Positions 1 to 12,075 of a DNA stretch of 64,000 nt are shown in pieces (the stretch's first letter is position 1; the number at the start of each line of letters is the position of its first letter). Source of the stretch: Sarcocystis neurona (lineage: Eukaryota; Apicomplexa; Conoidasida; Eucoccidiorida; Sarcocystidae); NCBI GenBank assembly GCA_000727475.1, contig KL647288.1, forward strand, positions 4,211,604 to 4,275,603. The letters are read 5' to 3'. The notes beneath the pieces were generated by a model. That model made no database searches. It was not told where the DNA came from and saw only the letters and a program-made list of their open reading frames with translations. The translations under genes were made by a program, and so were the position numbers.

Positions 1-1011
1 TCACCGGTGGTGCGAACGTCAGTGAGGGGGGGAGGGCTAGCAAGCACGAGAAATTCCTCTTTGTTTTCTCCCTTCTCCAAGAAAAACATCCCGGCGTGGT
101 CAGTGAAAGAGGGCCACCGAACAAGGAAAAACGTGACAAAGGGGTAAGTCAACCAACAGTTTAAGGCGGACATCGTGCCGACACTGGTGTAGTACCAGCC
201 TTCACATGTTGAGCCTCGCCTACAGGAGAAGATGAAAAGTGAAAGCCACAAGGTGACTTATGCCAAGAAACGATCATTAAGCAACCTGATAAACAGCGCC
301 AACGACGTTTTACTTCCCTCCGAAGCGGCTGCAGGCGCATCAGCAACGTGCAGCCAAGCTAGCCGTACACAGTGCTCCAGGACGGTGACTCATTCGCGAC
401 TCATAACAACTGGAGCAGTGACTGCGCTCTTGAGGAAGAGGCTACTGTGTGCCATTTCAGTTGTGATTATCCTCGACTGACTTCTGACGGAATCGCTCAT
501 TGTGAATCACGCTTTGAATGTATAAGCAGTTCGCTCCCACAAAGCGGACGAGAAGCCGGACGCGAGTGTAATGAAGGCCGGGAGGCTAGTCGCGCTGCCA
601 CCCTTGCGGGACTTGTATGATTGGGTTTACGGTAAGTCTCTCAGGTGTCCCATACCCGGCTAGAGACGAAAGAAGAGGAGGCTTCTGCAACTAAACGCGA
701 ACTGCAGCTCGACGTAGGAGGGCTCCTTTACGCCGTGGCGTACTCTGGACGCATTCGCAGTTTCAATGGTACCCGTTGCCATCCACCACAAAGTCGGCTG
801 TCGAGGCAACGGCGCCGGTACAACCGCTGTCTTCGCGAGAGTAGTGGTGTCCATTATCCGTCTGACGTCGCCTCTCTCGAACGTCACCACGAAATGAAGC
901 CTGAGGTGCACGAGAATTTTATAAGCCTTGGTGAAAACTAGGCTGCAGGGCTCATTCACAGCACATTTGCCACATGAAGAAGTTGTCCGGCACCATACGG
1001 TTTTATAGAAG

Positions 1012-1135
1012 AACAAGTCCTACGCTTGTAATTGTGCGAGTTGATGTCACAAAAACAAACTACGTACGATCAACAAGTCGTACACTCGAGAAGTTGTGTG
1101 CGCGTTGATGTCTCAAAAACAACTCCACTGTGAGA
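1012..1135. repeat. Two-copy degenerate repeat, about 60-64 bp
   Basis: The string aacaagtc(c/g)tac occurs at 1012 and 1072, and gttgatgtc(a/t)caaaaacaa at 1040 and 1104, giving two imperfect tandem copies. There is no gene nearby. Confidence 0.55.
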
Positions 1136-2784
1136 AACTGTGTGACCTGACGTTGCAGAAGTTACCACACTGTGAGGTTACGTGGTGGTACAGTTCTAAG
1201 TAAATGTGCATGCTTGAGTGCCCGTGGACTCAAGCGTAAGCATACGCGCGTATCGTTCGCAGACCGGGCAAATATCCGTGCTAGAAGTGCTGGCAGACGC
1301 AACTTGCGCATCTGAGATTGTCTGCTCATGTCTGCTGTTACAGCTACTGGTAAAGACCTTTGCTAATGATTTATTCCGCGTGCATCGAATCCCCGGTTCG
1401 CACTGGCCTCCAAGGTGTTCCGATAGGGGCTTGTCGCACAGAGGAACAATACGGTCCCTGAGCCTTCTTTCAAACAACTGTATACCGAGTGTTGCTGATT
1501 AACAAGAGGCGGTCCTGACGACGTATGTTAATCAGCAACGGAAACATCACTGCGCAGTCTCAGCTCCATCCGCAGAACCCTGAGAACTGCATCTCATAAT
1601 GGAAGCCGAGTGACGTGCAGCAAAACCTGTTTTACGGACTGTACATTAGCGTTCACCACAGCCACCTTACGTGCAGCACTTCGTATACTTCATGAGGATT
1701 AGATTCGCACCGCGTCGGGCGGCTGAGGGCACGTCGCAGCGGTAAAACTACAACGTCGTCACGCTCCAAATGGACACAGAACTGTGTACAAGGCATGAGT
1801 ATAGATGCCATTCACGTTGCACCTATACAATGCAACGCAGCGTCTGCCGGCGCCGACAACTATTTGCGGGCAGCGGCACTATAGATAGAGGTGAGCAGTG
1901 ACAGCACCATGTCACTTATCACACGCACACATGGAACAGCCAAAGATTAGCGGAGCGCTGTCGACTTCTCAGACAGACGTCGCAGCAACAGCTTTCAAAA
2001 ATGCCCGAGTAGGAATACACAAATCTTCATTTTCCACATACCAAGAGGAGGATCGGAGACGACGAATTGGCCGCGTCCACTACGGAACGCATGTAAGGGA
2101 TCCCTCATAGAGGCATCGGTCGTCTCGAACTGTAGTACCCTGTCACGTCGTGACAAACCACGTAGAGGCCTTCGAACCAGTTGTCGTCTTCTCATGTACA
2201 TGCGCTGTGTAGTGGGACACCTATTCTCATCGGCAACGCCCTAGGTGCACATGCATTCACTCCAGCCGGTCTCATTAGAATCGTGTCCGTTGTAGATCTC
2301 GATGTTCCAGATGTACACCAGCACTACGCACCGCCTGCGGCATATAAAATGGCGAAGTGTCATCACCGTGTCTGTGTGTCACACAGGTATGAGCGGTCAG
2401 TTATTGTGAGCTTGAAATGCAGGTGAGGAGCTCCTCACTCTTCAAACGTCACCAGTTGCCTCCCAAATCATTCGTTCTGAGGTTCGCATAGCACGGACCA
2501 AGCGAGGCAGAGGTATCCCACGTTTGCACTACTGAAGGTGCTTTGTGCAGGCAGACTCACCACGACTTTTATCTCTAGACGGGCTCATATTGGCGTTGTT
2601 CACACCATACCTAATGGATGCGCCTACGGCTGAAAGGTGATGCCGACATCACATGCACATTTTCTGCAGCAGCAACAGCGGTGCGGTGGGCCTGCTTTAT
2701 GTGAACTCGTTATAATGCGAAGCAACCAAAGTGTGAGAGGTAGTGAGGACGAGTAGGAGAGCGCGTCGCTGCGTTGGACTAAAA

Positions 2785-2932
2785 ACATCAACTGCTCTGT
2801 GTATTCTGCGTAGGTTGCGTGAATATTTGATCGTTCACATGGAGACCAAGAGGAAGGAAATACTTGCATCGTTGCCTTGACTTCAGAACATCAACCGCTC
2901 TGTGCATTCGGCGCATGTAGCGTGACTGTTCA
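2785..2932. repeat. Two-copy degenerate repeat, about 103 bp spacing
   Basis: acatcaa(c)tgctctgtg at about 2785 recurs as acatcaaccgctctgtg at about 2888. The similarity continues for roughly 40 bases (attc(t)gcg.a(g)gt.gcgtga). No gene is seen around it. Confidence 0.45.
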
Positions 2933-4175
2933 TTTGTCCTAGTGGAATATAACAACACGGGAGTACACAGTGACGCCAAACGTCCTCCGCCTCAACAGTG
3001 CGCAAGTAAATATGTGGTGAACCATTCCGCTCATTCCGCTAGCCGCACAGGGCTCTTTCTTCGACCTTACTTCAACATTGGTGACACCATCAGTCAAAGC
3101 GTTCTGCGTAGTCTCGCTTGACCCGGGGACATGTCCCACTAAAGCCATCGCGATATATATAAGGGCCTCCATGCGTGAATTAAATTGCAGCTCGAGCAAG
3201 TCGAAGACAATTTTTGGCTCGCCGGTGCCACGGCTGAATGGGACGGTATGTCACTAAGGGGCACGTACTAGTGCCCCTTTCGCCACACCCGGACAAATCG
3301 AGCGTATATGGAGCCACCGAATTTCTTGGTTCATACCGTTTACGTATGACGGTCCTTCATCCCTTATTCTGTCCTATCTTAACTGATCACGCTCAAGTAC
3401 GGTACACCAGATTATTTCGAACTTGTTACCGTCTACCAAGGAATGCACTGCATGCGGTTGTCTCTTAGCTTCGGTTTCACCCCGTGCCGCGCGCAAGGAT
3501 AACTTTCCACCACAATTCCGTGACAGCACGTAGGTCTCACCACCCTCTCGGGTTACGAGGGCGCGCCCGGATAACCAGGATTCCGAAGTTCCGCCAATAC
3601 CGGTATAAAAGACACGCGTAAATAACAGCCTTGTGCCATGGAAATCTATCATACAGTACACGGCGCGCTGCCACTTCCCGTCTGTGCATATGGTTCCACT
3701 ACGACCGTGCGCCCCTGCATAGACGGATGGCACCTGTACTAATTTTTTTCAGGACCGGCCTTCCTGCGGTGCGCGGCGGCGGTGTCTGCACGCTGCCGAC
3801 ACCCCTTCAGAGTAGCATCACTGGCATATGGTGCCCCGGACTCCCACAGCCTCATTTGATGCTGCAGTGCCAAACACTATCGTGTCCATCCCTACCCCAG
3901 GGAAGGTGCCAGATAGTTTCAGTCTCCATTGATGTTGCGTGTGCTCCGTCGTTGTCCCTTTATTCCTTTTGAAACTGCTGGTGGAAATTTCTAGCTTGTG
4001 CAACCTGTCTCCCGTGCACTGTGTCACTACACGTCTCCCGTACAACGACGGGTGTCGCTACTGCCCCGTCCACCTGCAGCTGCCGTTTCCTTTTTTCGAG
4101 ATCGCTCATGTTTCGTTGCGGCTATTGTCCGCATCTGTTTTATGCCGTGCTGTGCCCCTGACAGGCAGAAAGAAG

Positions 4176-5889
4176 ATGTCTTTTAGCCCGTCTGCATCCT
4201 CTTCGTCGGCTTCTGCTTCACGAGAAGTGGTATTCCATTGCGAGCACGCTCCAAGTGGGAGGGCGAAATGCCGTGTGTGTCTGAACTCTATTTCAGAGGG
4301 CAGCCTTCGGCTAGCCGTAAGCGTGCCTTCTGCAGAGCCTTCGTTACCCGACCCACAGAATGAAAACACCACCAGGCAGCGCCGCATCGCTGCGGAGGCG
4401 CCGCAGTGGTGCCATGCCAATTGCTTCAGGTGCGGAGAACGGGCATCGTACATCAGGTAGCCTTACGTGTTAAACATGAGTGATGTGATTTTAGAGACGT
4501 GCGCGTTGCTCTACGCGTGAGCGTCCCTCTACCCGTATGCACATGAACAGGGAAGCTGCTTTCTTGGTATAGTTTGCGCATAGTAGCGTGTCGCAGGAAG
4601 ACATGTAAATGAAGCATGGTCTGCCTAATGTTGCGCCAAAACCATTTTGTACTGCGCAGTCTCCACGGTGAAATAGCAGCCTACCAAACAAGAGAAAGCC
4701 TGGAGACTGGAGGAGCCTCATCGTGGTAGCTACTTGCACTCAACAGAGACATGAAGAGCCGTAATATTCCATTGGCTATGCGATACACACGTTGCCGGCG
4801 TCTTGGCGCCTCTTCCTCTCCATATTGGGTTGACTATCCGCTGAATGTTCTTTGTTGTCAGAAATTCTTAACATTGCGTCGTCCTGGTGGTCACTTTCCT
4901 CTTTCGCAAGACTACGTGCTTGTTAGCTCGTGCACCGTGCATCCAAACTAAGCTATCAACGAAATAGTTTTGTACCGACTGATGACTTTCTTACTTCGCC
5001 ACTGCTCTTTCTTTTCCGTAGGAAGTTTCGAGCTTCAGCAAAGTGGTGGGGAACACACGTGGATACAGCGGCTCGCTGGATCGGTTTTTCTGAATTATCC
5101 CCTCCGGAGCAGGCACAAGTGAGACGTTTCGTGACAGCCTGTGAAAAAGGGGAAGACCCACCCCATTTTACGACTGACGAAGAGCCAGAGAAGAGCAGCG
5201 ATACAGCGTATAGTAGAAAACAACGGAAATCTAGAGGCAGCGAGGCACGTACGACCACGGAAGAAGAGAAGGACGAAAGTCGCTCTCGGAGAAAGGAGAG
5301 AAGCCACTTACGGCTGAAAGGGCAACTGCCGAGGAGTGCTGCAGCAAGCGGAGTGCAATCCAGGAAAAGATCACGAGTAACTTCTGAGAAAGAAGGTGAT
5401 GTTGCCGAAGTGCCTAGCCGCCGAACACAAGAGGACGAAAGCGCAGGTGACAACGCCGAAAGTGAACCGCGTCAGCCAAAAAGTGCGGGACGAAAGAAAA
5501 AGAAGGGGACGAATGAAGAAGCGGAGGAAGTGGCAGTAAAAGAGAGTGTTGGGGAGGAATCAATTGGACTGGCTTTGACAGCGCGCCAACAGCAGGATAT
5601 CGGGGAACAGCTTGGAAAAGCAGAGAAGGAAAAGGTCGCGACACTTCGCTCGCTTCTGCGCATGAATAATCAAAAAATTAGCGGCCCGAAAGAAGAACTG
5701 GCACACAGAGTAGCAGAATGCCGCGTACTAGGTGCAGTCCCGAAGTGCCCGCAATGTCGCATGGGTTTTCTGCGATTTGACGCCAATAAGGGAGAATATC
5801 GCTGCCCGGGTTTCGTCAATGAAGACAGAGAGTACGAGCGCTGCTCCTTTAAATCTACGGATGTCAAACGGCTGCCGTGGAAGGAGTGA
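4176..5889 (+). CDS. PARP-type zinc finger plus PADR1 domain protein, no catalytic domain
   Basis: Two exons, 4176-4456 and 5022-5889, joined by a 565-bp phase-2 intron (cag|gtagcc ... ttccgtag|gaag), give 382 residues. The splice rebuilds an Arg codon and continues a conserved segment. 4176 is the first in-frame ATG. Residues about 20-125 form a PARP-type DNA-binding zinc finger: CxxC at C32/C35, H80 and C83, then a GFSEL segment after the splice, typical of the end of this fold. Residues about 125-270 are charged, Glu/Lys/Ser/Arg-rich and probably disordered. Residues about 275-382 match PADR1, the third zinc module of PARP1: a helical part with LRSLLRMNNQKISGPKEEL, then a ribbon with C336, C339, C355 and C368. 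A stop follows directly, so there are no WGR or PARP catalytic domains. In PARP1 these modules bind DNA breaks and relay activation. Here a nuclear DNA-binding role without ADP-ribosylation is inferred. Confidence 0.85.
4457..5021 (+). other. Intron of the PARP-finger gene
   Basis: GT donor at 4457 and AG acceptor at 5020-5021, preceded by a pyrimidine tract (ctctttcttttccgtag). Its boundaries are fixed by the continuity of the zinc-finger domain across it. Nothing else is recognised inside. Confidence 0.8.
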
Positions 5890-7274
5890 AACGTCTCGTA
5901 CACATTGCTTTCAGATGTCTTAAAAAATAGGACTAATCAGAGTCAGCGTCCTAGATGCCACTTCGCTATAAAAACGAGAAGCGGATGCCCGGGTACGTAC
6001 AGTGTGCCCTGCCAAACTGTTCAGTCATACACTGTGCAAGCTGTACAGAGAAGCCCGTGTATATGTAAGTGCACGTGCTACCTGTGGATATCCCGAGCCT
6101 CTATACTCGATACTTAGCTTAAGAGTATGTGCGCCACGTCCTGATGGGATGATTTTTTGATAGGAAAACTGAAAAGTGCTGCTCCCTGCACGGAGACCCT
6201 CGTAGGTAATTTCGCTTCACGATCGCATAATGCCCTCACACAAGGAAAGGAAAGAATAGAAATACATTTATTTCTAGCAGGCCTATTTCGATAGATTAAC
6301 GTTTGCTCAATCGTGTTGCTGACTTCTAAGGTATGGCCTTTCAGTTTTTTCGTGAAGAAGTGCTCCGTCAGGAGCTTTACTTACAGGTAATTTTGGAGAC
6401 TTCTGCCACTCCGGGATGGCTGATTTTTGGGAACGGTACGTTTGACTCTAGTGCGCTTCTTAAATTCCTGTGTCAAGTAGTTTTCGGAAGCTGAAATCTT
6501 TGCGACTCTTGGCATTTACAAGTAACTTTTTATTCCTCATTCTGCTCTTCAGTGGGAACCGCTGCTTCAGCGTAACATGCTGCATCCCATCTTTCCCCAC
6601 TGCTACCGCAAGGGATCCCAATTTTTTAGCCGCTACCCGTATGCGTAGATTCGGCGCCGATGCAGTGCTTATGATGGTCGGAACCGTGTTTGTTTTCACG
6701 TGTTGAACTTTACGCCAGATCTATCACAGAGGTGCCCTTCTGCGTGACCTATTTCTTGCCTTTTGTAAAATTTTGTCTTCGGATTTATCGCACACGAACT
6801 GGTGAGGGAATCTGCTAGGTAGACTCATCCACGCAGAAACGAGTCAGACCCTGGCTTCCAGTCAGGATGCAAATGCTTCCGTTTCGGAAAACCTACGTCA
6901 AAAGTAGCATCTTACCCCACACTGTTGGAGCAAGTGGCGCGGCGTCATGTGGCGAAGAAGGACTTCACACACGCGGGCTTGCTGTTTGCCAGGCCGTAGG
7001 CGCAAATCTATGATTCTCCCCAAAATCCTCAGGTAACACGCTTACATCTGGAGGTAGGCTATGCTTCGTAACAAACGCAACCATGTGATGAGCTTCCGTC
7101 TCCACCGGAGAAGAAGCTGACTCCTCCGCATCTCACGACTTTGCATTCGAGGACCAGAAGACGCTGGTGATCTCGTGTATCGTGCAGACGAAATCCGAGC
7201 GGTAAATGGATGACCTATAAAACCGCATTCAAACTGCCTACCTTCTGTCAAATATGTTTTACAAGTAGCTTCCA

Positions 7275-7483
7275 GTGAAGCGATGGAAGCGGTTGCCATA
7301 CGCTTGCGGCAGAGGGGCAGGCGCAGAAACGCACGACCGGTTGCCATGTGGTTGCGGCAGAGTGAGAAGGATCAGAAACGCACGAGCAGCTGCCAGGTGG
7401 CTGCGGCACAGTGAGCAGGCTCAGAAACGCATGAGCGGTTGCCACGTGCTTCGGGCAGAGTGAAAAGGTTCAGAAACGCGCGC
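7275..7483. repeat. 49-bp tandem array, about four copies
   Basis: The anchor cagaaacg recurs at 7324, 7373, 7422 and 7471, an exact 49-bp spacing, with a diverged partial copy starting near 7275. Each unit has the pattern GGTTGCC..GTG.TTGCGGCAGAGTGAGAAGG.TCAGAAACGCACGAGC with scattered substitutions. The period is not a multiple of three, so it does not encode an in-frame peptide repeat. Confidence 0.85.
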
Positions 7484-7546
7484 CTGAGCTAATTTGTCCA
7501 GAGTGTTCGTAGGGGTGTCTCAGCCTAGTAACACATCTTCCCTTGT

Positions 7547-7678
7547 GCGCAGCAACACAAGTGTTATCCGTGCGCCTGTGTATGTGTACAAATATATACG
7601 TATGAACATGTGTGCAGCAACACAAGTGTTATCCGTGCGCCTGTGTATGTGTACAAATATATACATATGAATACTTAA
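7547..7678. repeat. 65-bp tandem duplication
   Basis: A unit beginning agcaacacaagtgttatccg at 7551 is repeated at 7616. The two copies are nearly identical over about 60 bases, through the gtacaaatatatac segment. Their near identity, unlike the older arrays nearby, suggests recent duplication. Confidence 0.85.
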
Positions 7679-8791
7679 TTGCTGACGTCTCTCATTGCGC
7701 TCTTTTTCATTAAAAATGGGGAGATTCGCGTCATCGCCACAAATCATGTCGACGTCACAGCAGATGGAGTACGTCCGCGCCAAAGCGAGTTTTGCGACCG
7801 CAGCTGTCGAGGGCTTCTTTCTGGAGCTCCACGGGAAATTTAGCGGCAGCTGCTTCTGCTAGCGTGTTCAATACTACGGCAACGTGGTCGCATCCACAGT
7901 GATGACTGCAGCGACAGTGACAGCTGCTGCTGTCTTCTGGACTGTATGCAAGATGGCTTGTGGCTTGTTTCAAATATGTTTCTGCTGGGCAAGCCATACG
8001 TTGAGAGTCGAGCGTGAAGTGAACGGTTGGTCCTCAAAATCACGAACATCCGTGCATTTATGAACAAACCTGACACGCCTTAGGAGCGCGGTTATTGACG
8101 TCCATAGCAGGGGATCGGTGAGTGTTTCACAGACACCGATTACTTTCGACGGCGCCGCTTTGTGGGTATCCAGAAGGACCAGATGCAGCGGAATAAGACG
8201 AATCACGGCTTCCGGAAAAGACTAACAGAATCATACTTTCTGTAAAAAGCGTTAAATGGCACACCGCACGTCAAGGCTCCCGACAGTATTGTGTTGGTGC
8301 GTTGAGTTGTTTCGTACAAATTCTGATCGAGTCTTCACAAGAGCAAATATCGGACGCATCTGATTCCAGCAAAAAGAGATGTCCGTGAGCGTCGGTAACT
8401 CGTGTCCGTCGAAACCCGTCACTGCGCAAGCTGTTGGACACGAGGGGACGTAAAGGGGACAGTACAGCACTTTCCAACGCGTGTTCTTTGCAGTAAGACG
8501 AACTGCAATTGTTTTTAGAGTCGATCAAACACCGTCTTCCCTGGGTTTATACTTGCTAACCAAACATCGTGCCTGAAGGGCGCCGTCTTATAGAATTAAT
8601 CGTATAGCTACGCAACGTTCGTATGCGTTACACTTTCGAAATACTATACAAGTATTGTTCGAGAAGGGGGAAGCGGCGCTACCGATGTGGTCGTAAGGTG
8701 CGTTTGAAAGTGTGGCGAGGTATGCGGCACTGCCTTCCAGGTGTCCGTTTGACACAAGCTGGGTGAATCTGAGATAGCCGCTGCCCACCAG

Positions 8792-8935
8792 ATGCGATTT
8801 CCCATTAAGCGGGCTGCTTTACGGAACGTGAAGACGACCGATTGCACGTGGTGAATACGGAAGATCCGATCTGTCGTTAGGGGCGCTGCGTTACCAAAAG
8901 TGATGACGACACAGTGCACACGGCTGACAGGGTAG
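8792..8935. repeat. 72-bp degenerate tandem pair
   Basis: atgcgatttcccattaag at 8792 corresponds to atccgatctgtcgttagg at 8864. The similarity continues through a gctgc.tta.c segment and a gacgac..tgcac segment. Because 72 is a multiple of three, the minus-strand frame also reads as a repeated 24-residue block, but nothing shows that it is translated. Confidence 0.5.
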
Positions 8936-10183
8936 TTCACGTGGGCAGCCCGGCGCACATACTCATGTTATGAAGACACATCCTGAACCAGGTCAAAATC
9001 GCCGCCGTTATTATTATTAGTGAGCCGGGCGCATGCTGTCTACTCTCGACTCAACGTTCTTTTCGAAATATACGGCATATGATACATTTAGTGACGCTGC
9101 GTCCTTACCGAATGATGCACAATATCAGTGTGTCGACAGTGAGCACACTCGCCGGAAAGTCACAGGATTCCTGGACCTCCATCCAGCTTACCCACGCACG
9201 TAGGGAATACCCCTTATGCAGCATCAAGCCTGCTTGGTGAGTTCTACGCATAAGCTTCACCGGTCGGCTTTACGCTTGCCGGGTGGTTGTTGCGTTCTCT
9301 GTCCTGCTGCGTTATGCGCGTGTGCTTATTTCTGTAATGACCCTCTTCCCCGAAAAACCACCAGGATCAAGGCAATTGTATGGAAAGAAACTGCAGACAT
9401 TTGAGATACAGTAAACACAGTGTTGGATAATTGTTTAAAAAGTTCATCCGTGTGTCAAAAATGAACAGGCGCTATTGATTGAACGTACTGGCGGCTACAC
9501 CTATGTGGTTGCAGACGAGTGAGACGGATAACGCATTCAGAGGTAGACGTTTCCTGTAGTTGTTCACGTAAGTGGTCGTACCAGAAAAATTTGCTACGCA
9601 AGGACTGTGGCGAGAACGTGCCGAATACATCACCCGTGCACTCCCTTTTTTTCTGCATAAGTAGTACGTCGTCTTTCCGTGCCCTCGTCCCGTGATGGCT
9701 CTTAAGTGGTCCTGAAAAGTCAAACGGAGCCGTTACAAAACGACAATGTCCTTGGAAGACGCGAGAGAACGATATCACCTCGACCACTCGCTATGTCGGA
9801 CAATGGATGAAATGCTTCATCAGGTTCCGTTACAACAACCTGTCCGGTCAGTAGTGCAAAACGCTTGCCCCCAGTGCGGAGCACGGACTTTCCTTCTCGA
9901 AACAAAACGTACACAACGAGTTTGAATAAACTACAATCCACTGGGACAGCGCGGCTCTCACACAGGCCTAGCTTGGGCTTGAGTGAATGACCCGGTCATG
10001 TCTATTAGAAAAAAGAGATAGCAATGCGATATCCTCCATATACCCTAACCTTCTTTTCAAACGCCTTTGTCGCTGTGTATTCCGTACACAGCACCAACAT
10101 GAAAAACTTCACTTTCAAACGGGATTTCTACAAATATACATAAATCATGTATACGGCAACTCCGGAGTAACAGTAGCTCTCCT

Positions 10184-10350
10184 TCCCGTATGTGTGAGGC
10201 CCTGCGTACAGTTGGTTGCGCACACTGACAGGACCAAATCCGATTTGAAGAGACTGAAGATAGGTCTCTTTTCCGTATGTGTGAAGCCCCTTTCTGCATA
10301 GCTCTGGATGTGCAGAGTCATACTATCGAATACGATTTGAAACCGAATGC
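10184..10350. repeat. Degenerate pair of about 90-bp units
   Basis: ccgtatgtgtga(g/a)gccc occurs near 10188 and 10276, and at(c/a)cgatttgaa near 10238 and 10329, so two diverged units of 88-91 bp lie side by side. They sit downstream of the 3' end of the minus-strand membrane-protein gene. Confidence 0.5.
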
Positions 10351-10780
10351 AGAACACAGCACCCCATATAGGGGCGGCGCTCCGACACCGTTGCCCGACA
10401 AAGATACCCAAACGGAAGAAGTCATTACACCGCTTGTGAAACGGGTGCGTGACTTTCTTTATCACTGTGTGTCCCCCAGCAATAGGAACGGCTGCGAGGG
10501 AAATATCGCAGAAATCTTACTGAAATGACATAGTTCGAGGAAGAGGTACATTCTGCGGACAGAGACAGAACAACAGCGTGCACCTACCTCCGTCATCGTG
10601 ACACACTGTTGATGCATACATGAAAAGTTTGTCACCGTAATCATGATATCCTCCTACAAAGTACGGGGAAGAGCTTTTCTGATACTGCTGTGATCGCGGC
10701 CGATTCCAGAACCCATTTCTCTCCTCGACAGGCTGCGTAAACAGATACGCATTCGTATCCAGCAGCTATTCTGTGAGCTA

Positions 10781-11968
10781 TCAAAAACGATCCCTTCCGA
10801 GCCTGTCACCGTCTCTCGGACAAACACGATACGCGAGCACGCAGAATAATAAGTATATGGCAAATGTTATTCCAATGAATACCGGTAGCAAATATGTAGA
10901 ATCCTTGTCTAAGGAGACGGAGGACAATACCGTAACTAATACGAAAAGGGTCCCCATACTAAATGCGATGAAGGGGCCTGAAAGCTTCCAATCCAGCACA
11001 CAAGGTCCTTCCGCAGGACAAGTAATACTGTGAGGTTCCCTGAAAGTCACACGTTGTTCACGGGAACCACGACTCGAGCTGCTGGACACCTGGTTGTCCC
11101 TTGACTCCCGCAAACTGGTGACCTGCGTCAGTGTCACCTCTTCGGGGTTACCGCTCGTTTGTGAGACAGCCGAGTCAGGCACCTGAACAGCTTGCGTCGT
11201 TTGAGGAGATGCGATGACAACTTGAACCTCACAGCCAGTTCCGGGCGGCGAAGGAGTAAGCCATTGAACACCAGTTGGGGCGGCGGGCTCCAGTTCACAG
11301 ACGTAGGTTCCTGCATCGGATGTACTGTCAAAGTCTGCCGAAAGACTGAGCAGGGCTTCGTCGGATCCTGTTGTCGGGCCCTTTAACGATGCAGGTGCTC
11401 CGTGATTTGTGTCAGAAGTGATAGCTTGAATGACAGCGCCCACACCATCATTTTGCTGAGGAGTAGGCTGTAAAGACAGCGACGAGTCGTTGGGTAAGGC
11501 AGACTGAGTGTCTCCAACTGTGTGAGGCCCGCCTGTGTCAGACAGCTGGCTATTGCTAGACGAAGAAGAAAGTGTTTGCCCTAGGGGGGGATCCCTGCCA
11601 TAGTGGCGGCCAGTACTACTGGTGTTGGTAGGCAATTTAGGAACGTCGCCTCTTTTACGTGTAAAAAGTGGGGTTCTGAGTTCATCCCCGCGTTCACTAC
11701 TCGGCAGGTTGCCTTCTTCCACGGATGAAGGCGCAGTCGTGCTGTCAGCGTGGAACGAGGATTCACTGAATTGTAACGTCGGCTTGTTATCATCGGTAGT
11801 GGTCGTCAGAGTTATCTCAGACATACCACCGTGACTGCTGCGTGCGAGTAGCAGTGATTGCCCTCTACCGCCTCTTTCAGCGGCTCGCACTTCAAGCACA
11901 ACGAGGGGTAATATCACAAGATGGACGACAGCCGTCGACAGCTTGTTAAAAGTAGCGCGCTCCATCAT
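10781..11968 (-). CDS. Hypothetical secretory-pathway membrane protein
   Basis: An uninterrupted 395-residue ORF begins with two ATG codons in tandem (11968 and 11965) and ends at a TGA. I do not recognise a family. Residues about 10-29 are hydrophobic (STAVVHLVILPLVVLEVRA) and look like a signal peptide or signal anchor. Residues about 35-310 are Ser/Thr/Gln/Pro-rich and low in hydrophobics, like an extracellular or lumenal stalk, with a few Cys. A short Cys-containing segment (TCPAEGPC) precedes two predicted membrane spans: about 327-348 (FIAFSMGTLFVLVTVLSSV) and about 357-380 (LLPVFIGITFAIYLLFCVLA). A short Arg/Asp-rich tail follows. This layout suits a coccidian surface, dense-granule or secretory-organelle protein, but that is inference. 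A Cys-patterned tandem repeat lies directly upstream. Confidence 0.6.
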   Translation of the reverse strand: MMERATFNKLSTAVVHLVILPLVVLEVRAAERGGRGQSLLLARSSHGGMSEITLTTTTDDNKPTLQFSESSFHADSTTAPSSVEEGNLPSSERGDELRTPLFTRKRGDVPKLPTNTSSTGRHYGRDPPLGQTLSSSSSNSQLSDTGGPHTVGDTQSALPNDSSLSLQPTPQQNDGVGAVIQAITSDTNHGAPASLKGPTTGSDEALLSLSADFDSTSDAGTYVCELEPAAPTGVQWLTPSPPGTGCEVQVVIASPQTTQAVQVPDSAVSQTSGNPEEVTLTQVTSLRESRDNQVSSSSSRGSREQRVTFREPHSITCPAEGPCVLDWKLSGPFIAFSMGTLFVLVTVLSSVSLDKDSTYLLPVFIGITFAIYLLFCVLAYRVCPRDGDRLGRDRF

Positions 11969-12075
11969 AGTTTCAACTGTCTACTGGGGGCGGATAGCCC
12001 GCTCGCATACACAGTCCGCGGCCAACAGATGAGCCCCTGATGAGCCAGCAACAAGAGAAAAAGTCATGCCGCAAC

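Larger units (their letters stand above)
1..4175. other. Intergenic region, no gene recognised
   Basis: Both strands contain only short ORFs (at most about 120 codons) with no recognisable family, no paired splice signals joining conserved segments and no sustained coding composition. Two imperfect short duplications occur inside it and are listed separately. The last few hundred bases (about 3900-4175) are pyrimidine-rich and presumably contain the promoter and leader of the plus-strand zinc-finger gene starting at 4176, but no promoter motif is identifiable by eye. Confidence 0.55.
5890..10780. other. Intergenic region with short tandem arrays, no gene recognised
   Basis: No family-recognisable ORF lies on either strand. 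The best small candidate is an open frame on the minus strand at 6460-6699 with a basic, Lys/Arg-rich translation of 79 codons, but it starts at GTG, has no ATG near its start and matches no family I know. Short arrays at 7275-7483, 7547-7678, 8792-8935 and about 10184-10350 are annotated separately. Confidence 0.5.

Noticed and set aside
1383..1412. tRNA-like T-arm string (gaatccccggttcg)
   Set aside because: No acceptor stem, D-arm or anticodon arm could be folded around it on either strand.
6460..6699. Minus-strand 79-codon basic ORF, considered as a small ribosomal-type protein
   Set aside because: It begins at GTG, has no ATG near its start and no recognisable family or splice partner; only mentioned as a weak candidate.
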